64,000 nucleotides of DNA, taken from NCBI RefSeq assembly GCF_016545825.1, contig NC_052613.1, positions 47,846,112-47,910,111 on the forward strand, given 5' to 3'. This DNA is from Eucalyptus grandis. Lineage: Eukaryota; Streptophyta; Magnoliopsida; Myrtales; Myrtaceae. The translations under genes were made by a program, and so were the position numbers. The notes beneath the pieces were generated by a model. That model made no database searches. It was not told the DNA's origin and saw nothing but the letters and a program-made list of their open reading frames with translations. Numbering within the stretch: position 1 is the stretch's first letter; every line of letters begins with the position of its first letter. Shown here one piece after another: positions 35,057-46,607 of this stretch.

Positions 35057-36034
35057 GAGTTCAGGACACCTGGAGTGCCAAAACTTGGCATATGGGACAA
35101 TTAATTGTCAAAAGTTAGGAAAGTGACACTTAAGTGTCAAACTCAGAGCAAAATGGATCAATGAAGTACCAACAACGAGGAAATCCATCCAAAATGCATA
35201 CATGGTGATTTTCCGATGAGACAAGTGTAAAACGACATCGTTTTGCACGTTAACGTGGCTAGACAAGTGCAAAAATGACATTGTTTTGTTGTTGACATGC
35301 CTAAATAAGCAATATGAAAATTAATTAAATTAAATTTAAAACCAAATTAAAAAAGAAGAAGAAGATGAATAGCGATTGAGGGCTCGGCCCTCGCGGTTAC
35401 CGCCTCCCCATCGTTGCGGGAAGGGTCGACGACAATGGGGAGAAGGTCGGCCGGGGTTGCCTAACACCGCGAGGCCAACAACCTCGGTCGACCAGCGGTA
35501 GGGCTCGCAAACCCTTGCCTAGATTTAGGGCGGGGTTGCAACCCTCCCCCAGATTTGGTGAGGGTCACCAGCTCCGCTTAGTCGGGCCAAAGGCTGCTAT
35601 CCGTTGGGGTTGCGGGCCTCATCGTTGATCAAGCGGGGTCATCAGCCCTTCTCGGTGATGGCGGGCGTAGCAGGGCGAGCCCTTAGCCACTGTTCATTTA
35701 AAAAAATACATTTAATTTTAAATTAAAATTCAAATCCGTGCCAAAAAAAACGTCGTTTTTGCATTTTTGCTAAGTCAGCTTTTCAAAGAACCACATAGGC
35801 AAGCAAAATTAATAAAAAATAGCCATGTGGGATTTACGGCGGAGTTCACTAGAAGTGGCACTCAAGTGTCCAATTTTTTTTTTAAAAAGTCACATTTAAG
35901 TGTCATTTTCCTAACTTTTGACTAAGTATCCCATTGTGCAAAGTTTTGGCACTTAAGTGTCCCCTTATGTAAAGTTTTGGCACTTAAGTGTCCCCTTATG
36001 TAAAGTTTTGGCACTTGGAGTGTTCTTTTGCAAA
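35057..36034. mobile_element. Non-autonomous MULE-like TIR element
   Basis: Left end GAGTTCAGGACACCTGGAGT followed by GCCAAAACTTGG; the right end read inverted contains AGAACACTCCAAGTGCCAAA. Both match the ends of 3522-10617 and 15002-16452. Internal CACTTAAGTGTC repeats, ACGACATCGTTTTG and AACGTCGTTTTTGC (variants of the ACGACGTCGT palindrome), and TTAATTAAATTAAATTT arms surround a GC-rich core (35350-35695). The right end has three near-copies of GTAAAGTTTTGGCACTTAAG. No 9-bp target duplication could be found. Confidence 0.75.
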
Positions 36035-36089
36035 AAAACACTTGATATTCAAACCAAAATTTTGAATTACAAAGGTGAGAATGCCTTTA

Positions 36090-36710
36090 TTTCTAAGACT
36101 AGGTAGTTGCTTCAAAGTCGCTTCCTAAGAATGATGGAGCATCAAGTTCCAATTGCCCTAACCCTTTTGGTTCACACAAGTGTTTCAAATATCGAGGATA
36201 TGGACATATTGCCTTCAATTATCCCGATTATAAGATTGTCTCTGTAATAGAAGAAGAACTTAAAGAAGAGAGACATGAAGACTCACCTAGCTCCAATGAG
36301 GGATCAAAGGAGGTAGATGAAGTTAATTATGGAGATCATGGGGAGTCTCTAATCCTTCATTGAATCTTGAATGTTACTCCTAATGAAGAAGGCACATGGC
36401 TTCACAACAATATTTTTCACATTAGATGCACTTCTCATGGAGATGTGTGTAATGTTATAATTGATGGAGGTAGCTGCTATAACAATGATGGATAAATTGC
36501 ATTTCAAGACGGAAGAATGCCCGCAACTTTACAAGCTTTCTTGGCATTGTAAAGGGGATGAGGTAAGGGATGATAAAAGATGTCTTATTTAAATCTTCAT
36601 TGGGAAAATTATGGTGTGATGTTGTTCCCATGGATGCTTGTCGTTTACTTCTTGGGAAACCTTGACAATTTGATAGAAAAACTAAACATAATGGGTTCAA
36701 GAATACTCAG
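36090..36710 (+). pseudogene. Ty3-gypsy gag zinc knuckle and protease fragment
   Basis: Plus strand: KCFKYRGYGHIAFNYP (~36178-36225) is the nucleocapsid knuckle with the second and last Cys changed to Tyr. After an acidic linker the retropepsin core CNVIIDGGSC (~36450-36479) keeps the DGG active-site Asp. Then VVPMDACRLLLGKP and QFDRKT...GFKNT (~36612-36710) complete the gypsy protease pattern, with frameshifts and stops between. Reverse transcriptase and integrase are absent. The fragment is bounded by TIR elements on both sides (ending 36034, starting 36711). It is a dead retrotransposon piece. Confidence 0.8.
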
Positions 36711-37428
36711 GGTATGTGTGGTAACCATTTTATTCCCGGAAATAATTACTCATCGAAATAATTATTTTTTATTATGTTCTCGAAAATAATTTCTAAGCAT
36801 TTTAAGACATTTAGTAACTGTTCAAAGTTTCTACTCCGGGATAGAATTGTGTTTTGTACCGTTTTCAAAATTTCTAATTCAAATGTTTTTCTTTTAATTT
36901 TTAATGATTTTATTACTTTTTTTTTCCCTTTCTCTTCAAGCTTTGGCCAGTCATCGGCTAGGGATGACTGGCGATCTTCTCGGAGCGTCGCCGACCCTAG
37001 GGAGGCCGTGCCTCATCGACCGAGCCTCGCTAACAATTGGGCGAGGCTCGCAGGTGGCCAAGGGAGGCTCGTTTGGCCATTAGCAAGCTTGTCGAACCTC
37101 GCCCTAGCTGGCGGGCCTCTAGTGAGCTCAATGGACCTCACCCCGCCAATCGTCGACAATGGGTGGTGGTGGACGGCGGCTAATGGAAGAGGGAGAGGAA
37201 GAAGAACAATAAGAGAAAAATAGGTTGGCTTAATTCTAGAATTATTCTTGAAAACAAAGAATCATTTTTTTTTTTTTTTTTGTATTTCTTGATTCCATTC
37301 CAAATTTATTCCGAGAACAAATTTGTTCCCGAGAACATAAATTTTGCTAAACGGATTTTTGTTTTAAATCTACTTCCAGAAATAAAAGAATAAAAATTTT
37401 CACTATTTGGCTGGTTACCAAACGCGCC
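36711..37428. mobile_element. TIR element with GC-rich core
   Basis: Left GGTATGTGTGGTAACCATTT then TATTCCCGGAA; right end inverted GGCGCGTTTGGTAACCAGCC. The GC-rich core (36940-37210) has GCGAGGCTCG-type motifs. It sits directly after the gypsy fragment, which stops at the GFKNT motif, so it probably inserted there. Its right end overlaps the left end of the next element. Confidence 0.7.
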
Positions 37429-38156
37429 ATTTGGTAACGATTCTGTTCCTAGAACAATTTTTTATCGAAATGGTTTTTTCTAATCTATTTTCAAAAACGA
37501 TTTTTGAGCAAAAGAACGCACTTCATAACTATCCAAGATTTCTATTCCCAGGATAGAAATGCACTTGGTAAGATTTTTTAATTTTTTTGTTTCTTTTAAC
37601 TTTTTAATACTTTTGTCATATTTTTCTTATTTTTCTTTTTTCTTCTTCTTCTTCTTCTTCTTCTTTCTTCTTTATAGTTAGTTGCCGGCCACTACCGTGG
37701 TGGGCAACTTGGGTTAGTGAGGTCCGGTGAGCTCTCCTAGTCATCGGCGAGGCTCAACCTTGCCTAGGCGGCACGAGGTTAGCCTCCCTCTGGCCTAGCG
37801 AGGCCGAGCCTTGTCGTGGCTGTGTGAGGCTTAGCCTTGCCTTGCCTAGCCATAGTGAGGCTAGAGCTGACGGGCCTTCTCGTGGCTTGGCAGGCCGAAA
37901 GGAAGAAGAAGAAAGGGAAGAGAAGAACATAAAAGAGAAGAAAAGAGGAGAGAAGAAAAAAAAAGGAATTGATTCTAGAAATTGTTTTCGGGAACAAGAA
38001 TCAAATTTTTTTTTTTTTTTTTTTTTTGATTCTGTTCCAAATCTATTTCCGGGAACAAAAAAATTACCAATCAGATTTATGTTCTTTTTTTTTTTTTTTT
38101 TTCGGGGAACAAAAGAACAGAAATAGCTGTTCCGAGGATGATTACCAAACAAGGCC
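37424..38156. mobile_element. TIR element with GC-rich core, abutting the previous one
   Basis: Left GCGCCATTTGGTAACGATTC then TGTTCCTAGAACA; right end inverted GGCCTTGTTTGGTAATCATC. Core 37680-37900 is GC-rich with GCGAGGC motifs, flanked by CTT and GAA runs and long A/T homopolymers. Open frames inside are compositional. Confidence 0.7.
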
Positions 38157-38982
38157 TAAAGGTACGTACTGTTGCCCATGATTTCATTGTCCCTCGGCAA
38201 TATCTTCTTCTATGTGATTGTTTTGTGGGGCTACAGTGCTAGGTTACTGTCCTAGTTCTTCTATTACTAGTTTCTTAGGAAATATTTGAAATTTTGAATC
38301 ATTACCTAAAAAATGATGTTATTGTTGAAATTGCGTAATATAAAAAAAAATTATATTTGAAGAAAATAAAGATACTTCAATGTTTGAATTTTGTTGGGAA
38401 TGTTGTTGCAAATAGAAACGATTGCACGGTGAAACATGTAAGAGGGAAAATAAAATTATTAACTTGCGCATTTTCCTTGAATCCGATATATTTAAATTAA
38501 TAATTGAGAATAATTAAGAAAAAAAGATTGAGATTCCTTAAAAGGAATTGCTTTTTACTTTATATAATAGTATAGATATGTATTATCTGGCCCACCAATT
38601 ATAATTCTAGTCTTGATAGCAATTTTTAATGCGTTATGACACATGCATGTATATCCAAAACAAGTAGTGCTTTACATTTTTGAAATGATGTTAACAAATT
38701 AAGCAAGCATCATCGAACATTGCTTATTTAGTTTCTTAAGTCAAGAAAAAAAGTTGAGCGCAATTTAGTAGTACCATCTGGCTTGTGATCCTACCCCGTC
38801 TATCTTGCAATCCAGAATCTGCACAATGATCAGTTTCCTAGGTCATCAAATGATTTTAGGGAAGTGAAGCCATTACTTCTTGATAAATGGCTTGTTACAG
38901 TAATGAAAACAAGAAAAAGAGGACAAGTTTTGCTTTTGAAAAGAACAAAATAATTTTTTTGAAAGCTTGATTCATTTAAGAT

Positions 38983-39271
38983 AGGGCAAATACCACAAAA
39001 AACCATAAACCATATCTATTGTGATACAAATACTCGAAACTTTTTTTTTTTTTGTGTTATAAAAAATTCTAAACTTACCTATTGTGACACAAACCCTCTA
39101 TTTTAATTTCGTTCGGGGTATATTTATCATTACCGTAAGTTCGGGATTTTTTTTTATGACACAAAAAAGCATAGGGTATTTATGTCACAATGAGTAAATT
39201 TAGGATTTTTAGTAACATAAAATAGTTCGAAATATTTGTGTCACAGTGAGCATAATTTGGTATTTTTTCCG
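38983..39271. mobile_element. MITE-like inverted-repeat element
   Basis: The left end GGGCAAATACCACAAAAAAC...TGTGATACAAATACTCGAAA pairs with the reverse complement of the right end (GGAAAAAATACCAAATTATG...TGTGACACAAATATTTCGAA). Inner motifs (CTAAACTTACCTATTGTGAC and its inverse) also pair. It interrupts the ATL-related flank at 38.6-39.9 kb. Confidence 0.7.
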
Positions 39272-39500
39272 AGCTCAACCCTTTAAGATAACAAATTCAA
39301 ATTTTCTGACTTATAAAGATTTAACTTACCAAAGGAGATAGAAAATTAGAAAAATCATTTTGAATGTAGAAGTAGTTAGAGGTTTAAGGAATCATCATAG
39401 AGTTTAGAGTTATGAGATTGAAACTATATTATGGGATTTCCTTTGCTCTCTATGAAAATAGTTTCTTGAAGTCCCTAATTTATTTTTGATGGTTGCCTAG

Positions 39501-39594
39501 GTCTGCCACGTCCAGGGTCTCAACTCAGGGAGAAGATACTTCGTATGCTGATCATACCATCGTCAATCAACATGAAAGACAACAAGCCAATTAA
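39501..39594 (+). pseudogene. Orphan ATL exon 3 with intron-2 and 3'-flank homology, copy B
   Basis: After the acceptor GGTTGCCTAG the sequence (G)TCTGCCACGTCCAGGGTCTC aligns with exon 3 of copies at 33977, 48850 and 52986 in the same phase and stays open to TAA at 39594. Upstream, ~38620-38690 resembles intron 2 of copy A (CATGCATGTATATCC...GTAGTGCTT). Downstream, 39600-39920 resembles 43450-43720. Exons 1 and 2 are missing, so this marks a mostly deleted ATL copy. Confidence 0.6.
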
Positions 39595-40129
39595 CAATGA
39601 GTGATTTCAAAATTTTCGCACCATATAAAATGTAAATTAGCACATGAGTGACGTGATTGGCCAGTCTCACACATCGGTCTGCTTTGTAAAAATACTTTTC
39701 TCAACTTTAGGGTCATTCGAGACTCATATATGATATTGGTAAAAGTAGAAGAGTTTGTTGACCTGTATATAGATGGAGTTATTGTGTGTGTACTTTTTCT
39801 TTCATTTTTTGGCAATCGGTTTAAGACCTAACCACAAATCAAAGAGAGCTGGCACTATACCATTCAACGGGCATTGTACATGTATTCAAATTTTGACGAT
39901 ATCAATTTTCTAAGGAAAATACTGATGATGCCATAATTTTCCTTCGACACTTAGTTCAGTTTCAAATTTTTTTGACTGATCACTCAATTGCAATATCAGT
40001 GAAAAAACAATCACCAACAACATATTCCAATGAAGAGTTCTATGTGACTTTTTTTATTGATTTTTTTTAGCCCGATGTGGCTTTTTTCCCTAAAAATTAA
40101 AGTCCAACGGGGGCAAGAGGCAAGATCAC

Positions 40130-40660
40130 ATGGCACTTATTACTAATTTGACTTCATTTAAGGTAAACTATAGAGTTCAACAAGGATTGACACTTCTCAA
40201 CATGGCCGATTCCATCGATTCCTCTTCCCAAGACAATGAAGCTCTTCCACCTTCCATTGCTTCACTTTATCCATCCTCTGAACAGACTCCGCGTCTTTCT
40301 TCTTCCCATGAACTAATCAAAATGGCACTTTCTGTTCTGCTTCACCTGATGAAAGTGGGTGCGATGGTTTTGAGGGCGCGATCGCAAGTTTGTGCCAAGT
40401 GTTGGAATCAAGTGACCGTGCTTCGGATTCGTTGTTGTGCAGAGAAGTCTGACGATAAAAGTATCGCAGAAGAGACGCGTCAGATCTTCCTATTCAACTT
40501 GTTGAATTATAATACTAAAAAATTAGAGCATGAGTACTCAACCACCAGAAAAAGAAGCCCGTCGTTTCCTTCTTCAAACACAAACGCTCCTACCCACAAA
40601 ATGGAAACTGTTTATTTCTATCACGAATGTCATGCGATGAGCAAGCATGCAAGCACCTAG
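40130..40660 (+). CDS. Unrecognised 176-codon ORF
   Basis: Open from an ATG at 40130, with a second ATG at 40202 (MADSIDSSSQDNEALPPSIA). The sequence is Ser-rich at the start, with a hydrophobic segment (MALSVLLHLMKVGAMVL) and no known motif. It is the longest open plus-strand frame in the region and not simple sequence. Nothing homologous is seen elsewhere in the window. It may be a fragment of a host gene between ATL relics, or chance. Confidence 0.25.
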   Translation: MALITNLTSFKVNYRVQQGLTLLNMADSIDSSSQDNEALPPSIASLYPSSEQTPRLSSSHELIKMALSVLLHLMKVGAMVLRARSQVCAKCWNQVTVLRIRCCAEKSDDKSIAEETRQIFLFNLLNYNTKKLEHEYSTTRKRSPSFPSSNTNAPTHKMETVYFYHECHAMSKHAST

Positions 40661-43080
40661 AGATTACCAGATAAAAAACAGTTGCATTGTCGATGAATTT
40701 CGGCTTACGTAGAGAAAATGCGAGAAGACGGGAAATACAGTGGTTCTGGGTTCGCATCAATGGATGGCCAGCATAGGTTAGGCCGGTAGTAATGCCGATG
40801 GTACATTTTTTTGGGATGGGTGTCCTAGCGTTTGCAATTGCCATTTATTGAATTTCACTATACTCTGCTCAAAAAGCATGTTGCAATCCCAAAATTATGA
40901 ATTGCATGACTTGTAGGACGACCGCATGAGGTAGTACCTCTCAGAAGATCAGGAAACTCCTTATCTAGAAAAGAAGTTCGTTTTTATAAACGACGGATAT
41001 TTTGTGTCACGAGAATTAATTAGTGCATTGATTGTTTTTTCCATGATAGTAGAGGTCAAAACATGAAGTTATAGTAGCCAATAACCTCTGTATTAGCTCT
41101 GAGTTTTTTTTTTTTTTTTTTTTTTTTTTATGGTCACGGCTCTCTAGTTCATATTTGCCCGTTTCTTAGGTCCATACCAAAAGTTAGGAAGGATACTTTC
41201 GACCCATATGGCACATTTCCAAGTTGTCTTCGCCCTATCGGTAGGACGCTAAGGATGTTAATAATTTGGGTTGGGTTTCTACAGTACTTGACCAACTCAA
41301 AACATAAAGAATTCTCGCCTATTCGGACTCGTATTGAGATCGGAATGAATACCACACCACCACTTCCAAGTGAATCGCCACTATTATTAAGGATCCATCA
41401 TTGCCGTGTACAACTATTCAACAATTACTCATCACAAGGTTTTACGTCCCCCCTAGGCTGGGGAGTCTTCTTTGCTTGGCTCAAATAACGGACAGATTAT
41501 TCTTTAGCGTATTATCCCAGGAATCCTTCGTCCAGATGCAAAATCGTAATTGCGAGGTTGCTTCCTAATGATGCTTTAAGCACTTTGTCGGCAATAGGCT
41601 TAGAGATCATCGGGGTGGCTGGCTCTCTTTGGCCACAACAGTTCAAATCCTCTAATCCCTCCTCGATGTAAGGAAATTCAAAAAAAAAAAAAAAATTGCA
41701 GTATTGGTTTGGCGTTTGTGCCGAGTGTAGGGATGTCTCTGACATTACTCCAACTTATATCCATCGTGCGACAATTACGAGCTCACTCAAAATTAAAACA
41801 AGATAGCTATAGTTCACATCAATACCGGAATCAGAATAAATATTTGCGTAATTGGTTGAAGGTCAAACCTATTAAACGGGAACCAACCTCTGTACGAGCA
41901 CATGTACCAAAAATAAAATAAACGTGGAGTAATATACACAGCTTTACTAAAATACAAATTTCTACAAGTAAAAGTTTCAAAAATAAAAACAAAATAAAAT
42001 ACGGATAATACGTTTCTTCTCCAAGACAACACGCAAATGAAGGAGATGGCATCTGACACTTCAATTTCACACGACAACAATTGAACTTTGAGAGAATGTG
42101 GTCAAGCCCTTCATAAAATAGGTTCATCTACATAAACCGCTGACAAACAAGTACACATAGCAATGTCAATTTTCCATATTTGAGTGGGGGCAGCTGCCTA
42201 ACTTTTTACTACTTGATTCCGATGCCATCATTGATCTAGACAGAACATTGAGACCGCTGGTACACAATTCCTATTATAATGTCCGAGAGAATTGTTGATG
42301 CTAGTTTTCTATTCCTCCATTTATTTTACTAAAAGAGGGGGAAAAAGGACTTCGGCGCGAATATGCGTGGTATCTTTTCACTTCTCGTGTTCCTAGCCAC
42401 CGCAACCTATTTTTTTAATTATACCAATGATGATCTCCAATGTCATTTTTTGTTTTGATCCAGACATCCAATCCATGCAATTCTAAGATACCTTTTTCAA
42501 AATGCTTCTCACCCAACTTCTCTTACATTGTTATTCTCTCTATGTCGACAATGATAAGGGATATAAACGAAGAAACGTAGATAAATGGCCGTCGTGTTTT
42601 ATGTTTGATTAGCTAGGATTAGGACTGCGGTCCCAGGGACAACCAAATGGCTAATAACTTTTTGCTGTGTTTATCATTAAGTACTTGGAGCGTTGCAATT
42701 AAGACAATATTTCATAGAACCATCTAATTTTTAAATTCTTCTTCATACGGAAAAATTTAAAATATTTTCAAGAAACAAAAAAAAAAAAAGTTGATATGAA
42801 GCCAAATAAATATCATCTCTTGAATTATACATTCATTCAATTATTTTCTCTTAAATATCTTCCCTTGAATAAAAGAGTTAGATAAATCTGACTTCTTTTA
42901 GGAGAAAATTCGAAATTCTGGAAGAATCTAACGGAGTACTAACTCTCATAAATGGTGTTGAAGGACTTGGGATAGATTTGAAACAAATTCAAAAAGTTGG
43001 GTATTTTTTTTTGATATATTTATAAGGCTGGGATAATATTTGAGATCGTTAAAAAGATTAGGATTTATTTTGTTATTTGG
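40661..43080. other. Intergenic
   Basis: T runs (41106-41129) and A runs (41680-41694, 42778-42789). No gene, LTR or clear TIR pair was recognised. Confidence 0.45.
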
Positions 43081-43373
43081 ACACAAAGGAATTACTTGCA
43101 CGAATTTTGCGGGTAATAACAATGTAGTTTTCTGGCCAGAAAATATACTCTTTGGAGTTTAAATGGACAGTAGAATGGGGAATATAAGAATAAAAAGGAG
43201 TCGATTTGCTATTGAATGCATTCTTTTGGAGAAGAAAATGCCGAACTTAAAAGTTTTGGGATTTGCTTTGTTATTGATAAAAAATCGTTTCTCAAAGTCC
43301 CTAATTTACTTTTTGTCGGTTGCCCAGGTATGCGAAGTCCATGGTCTTAACTCAAGGAGAAGGAGAGGCTTAA
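43081..43373 (+). pseudogene. Orphan ATL intron-2 tail and exon 3, copy C
   Basis: 43130-43200 (TCTGGCCAGAAAATATACTC, TTTGGAGTTTAAATGGACAG) matches intron 2 of copy A at ~33552-33600. After GGTTGCCCAG the exon (43328-43373), beginning (G)TATGCGAAGTCCATGGTCTT, aligns in phase with the other exon 3 copies and reaches TAA. The 3' flank 43440-43720 aligns with 39590-39920. The TM+RING exon is missing. Confidence 0.55.
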
Positions 43374-45224
43374 GGAGAAGGAGAAGATTTTCCATATGCT
43401 GATTATACGAGAGGAAATTAATATGTGATGCAACAAGTTGATTAAGAATGCGTGATTCGAAAATTTAAGCACTATGTAAGACGATAAACATATCACACGA
43501 GCAATGTGCAATCTCACATATTAGCTATGTGAGTGACACATAAAATACATTGCTCAACTTAAGTGGCACCGGCGACTCATAAATGACTAGAAATAAATGT
43601 AAGAGTTCATTTATGTACATGTATAGTGTTGTTGTACATGTATTCAAGGAGAGCCGGTGCCGGAAAGTTCAACAGGCATTGTACATGAATTCGGATTTTG
43701 ATGATATAAATTTTGTAGGACTGAATTTCATTTGAGTCATAATCGTTTCAATACCAAACATGATAAGCGGTGGCAGATAAATGGATCTATGTCATCGCAC
43801 CACGAACCACTGTTTTAATCTTTTATTCTTGATTATCGTTGTGAAGACAATAAAGTGCCTCTTTTAAATTGTTGAAGTGGACCAGTCGAAGTGTGCAGAA
43901 GGTGACCCAAACATAGGCTAACGCTAATCGCTAAAAGAACAGAATAAAAACTATCTTCTTATTTTGGATAATAATTCTGCATACAAATTAGATGCTTGTA
44001 ATTAGCTCGAATAAGAATTGGAAATCCAAAATTAGTTAGTTTTTAATAATAAATAATTTGGCGAATCACTCTATAATGTTGCAATTTTAAACTCGAATTA
44101 GTGAACTCCAAACGTTGATAACATGCAAATAAGTTGATAAAAAAATTGCTAATTTGCAAAACATAAAAAAATTGAGTAATTTTAAAGAATTATGGATGAG
44201 TTACCAATAAGTTACCTATAAAAAGTCACTGTTCATTTTAATCAATAAATTTTTGGTATTTGCCAACATATATTGATATTTACCATAAGCAAAAAGAACT
44301 CCATATATGTGGACGAGGAATAACAAAATACTGCACATTGGTGTGCCAAGTGCGATGAGAACGCAAACAACTTCTGTGTATATGAGATGTATATCGACAA
44401 AATAATGATTGCAAGAAGTTAATAATCCGTTACAAAAACCATTAACAAAATAATGACTTTCATGGCTATCATAACTTCTATAAAAGCCGTCACAAAACGA
44501 TGACCTTCAAATTTTTAAATTGAAATTTCCAACAATTCTCAACATATTTTGAAAGGTTTTAAAAAGAATTGAAAAATAAATACCGTGTTAAATTCAATTA
44601 AGTGTAATGTGTTGGAATTGGTGCTGTTGGGGCTATGAACTAGACCTAGATAGAATGAAATATAATTCACGAAATTATTATTCAAGGTTGAAACTTTACA
44701 AACCAAGAATTTCTTTTGTGAATTATAATTTTTATAAATCATATTACGCCCCACAAATTTTGTTGTTCAATGTGATTTTGCACTAATAGGCTTTGTGCAT
44801 TCTGGTTTATTCATAAATGCTCTAGAGATTTTCAAAATTTTTATAGAAGTGGCTCAACTTCATACTTATACAGCCGGCAATAATGGTTATGGAAATTATT
44901 AAGAGCTTGCTCAACCTCGCTCTTTCATGGTTGTCTTGCACTATTCTCGACCTTACTCTTATCTTTTTGTTCATTCACATGTAATCCAGTCTTCAGTGTT
45001 CGACAAATTCATCAAGCATTTATTAGTGCGTACGTAAGTGCGTACCAGTCCAGCTTTTGGACTTAGTCCTCGGACTTTTCTCCATCTCTTTGCCAATTGC
45101 ATGTCTTGATCCGAGAGTCCAAAATTTTGCAGTTTCATGCCAGCTTGTCCGAATATTGTCCGGTCAGCTTCGATTATTACAGAGTCAAATGTCATCGATG
45201 ATATCGGAAACTAGGAACCGAGCA

Positions 45225-45232
45225 TATATAAG
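45225..45232 (+). promoter_or_regulatory. TATA box of ATL copy D
   Basis: TATATAAG lies about 53 bp before the ATG at 45285. The same box in the same context (GACC/GAGC-ATATATAAG...AGTCTTCATG) occurs before copy E at 50830-50837. Conservation of this block supports a shared core promoter. Confidence 0.6.
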
Positions 45233-45706
45233 AAGTCTTCATGCTTTTGTTCGCTTGGAGTAGCACTTGTTTTAGGCACACCAAATGGCTAGTAACATGC
45301 CAATCCTCTCCCTCTTTCCGCCTTCTTCTTCTTCTTCCTCCTTCTCGATCATCTTGTCTCCCCTCTTCCCGAAACGTGCCCCGAACAATTTTGCGAAGTT
45401 GGGGATCCCATACGATTCCCATTCCGTCTAAAACAATCCCAACCAAATGAACGCTGCGCGTATCCCGGGTTCGATCTCATTTGCAATGCTCGAGACAAAC
45501 GACTCTAAATCTTCCGATTTCGGGGGAATTCATTGTAGAAACTATAGAGTACACTCAACAAGTTATAATGCTTAGAGACCACCCCGAGGGTTGTCTCCTT
45601 AAGAGGCTCCAGGATTTCACTCTTTCGGGTTCCAATTGGACACATTTCAACACAACATAGAGTTGACGCTCTTCAAATGTCCAAAGACATCGTGGTATCC
45701 TGGTAT

Positions 45707-45711
45707 GCCCC
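45707..45711. repeat. 5-bp target-site duplication, left
   Basis: GCCCC, repeated at 46608-46612. In copy E the same coding sequence (GGTATGCCCCAACTCG, ~51291) is uninterrupted with one GCCCC. Confidence 0.9.
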
Positions 45712-46607
45712 TGTTGGAGAAATCTTCTTGAAGTGTTTTGAAGTTGACAAATCGTTTCTATCAATCTAGTCTGAAGGCTTGCAGACTCTGCTATTTAAAG
45801 TCGAAGACCTCCGGACAGCCAGACTCAAGACTCAAAGTCTATCCTCATTGTGATCTCTAATCCGTTGAAGAAAGGTTATCTAGAACTGGATGTTTCGTTA
45901 AGGATTTAACCTTATCAACCGGAGAAGATCTCGTGGCTGGAGAAGACATAAACGAAGTCCTTTGATTGATCGAAGATTGATTCGATAATTGAAGATCCGG
46001 TGATTGCCTAAATATTATTGGAAGGTTCTGCTTATGAAAACCGAGATCCTGATTGTATGGGCGAACATGATTGATGGGCTATCAACACGTTCCTTTAATA
46101 GCTTGAACAATCTTCCTAATTGATTCCGTCCAACGGGTAGATTGGAGGAATTCCTTTGGTAAGTGCCAACGGGTATGATGGCATAAAGGAGTATATAAGG
46201 AAGACTGTCTTAGTTGTTCAAGGTGTGCGCGATAGAAGAATTCCAAAGTCGAAGCTCCTTTTGTTTAGACAAATCCTTTGAGCGAATACTTGTATACAAA
46301 AGAGAGTCTATATTTGTGAGAAATCTTGAGGAGGTGTGGTAGAACATCTACACTGTGGAATCAAGGCAAAGCTGTGCTGTAACTTCTCTTTGTTCATAGT
46401 GGAATCCAGCCAATACGCGTCGGTGAAGAAGAGTGGACGTAGGCTTGATATAAGCCGAACCACTATAAACCGCGTGTTCAATTTTCTCTTCTTTCAGTCT
46501 TACTTTGATTAACGTTTCCTTCTACTGTCTAGTGTTGTGTAATTGTTGAAGAAAAATCTTTTATATACCTATTCACCCCCCTCTAGGTACTCATACTAGC
46601 AATATCA
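45712..46607 (+). mobile_element. Solo LTR (Ty1-copia type), 896 bp
   Basis: Begins TGTTGGAGAAATCTTCTTGA and ends ...CTAGCAATATCA, with the CTATTCACCCCCCTCTAGG block just before the end that is frequent in copia LTRs. It starts TG, ends CA and is flanked by GCCCC on both sides. No primer-binding site, internal region or second LTR remains, so it arose by LTR-LTR recombination. It lies inside exon 1 of ATL copy D; the paralogous exon in copy E is the empty site. Confidence 0.92.
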
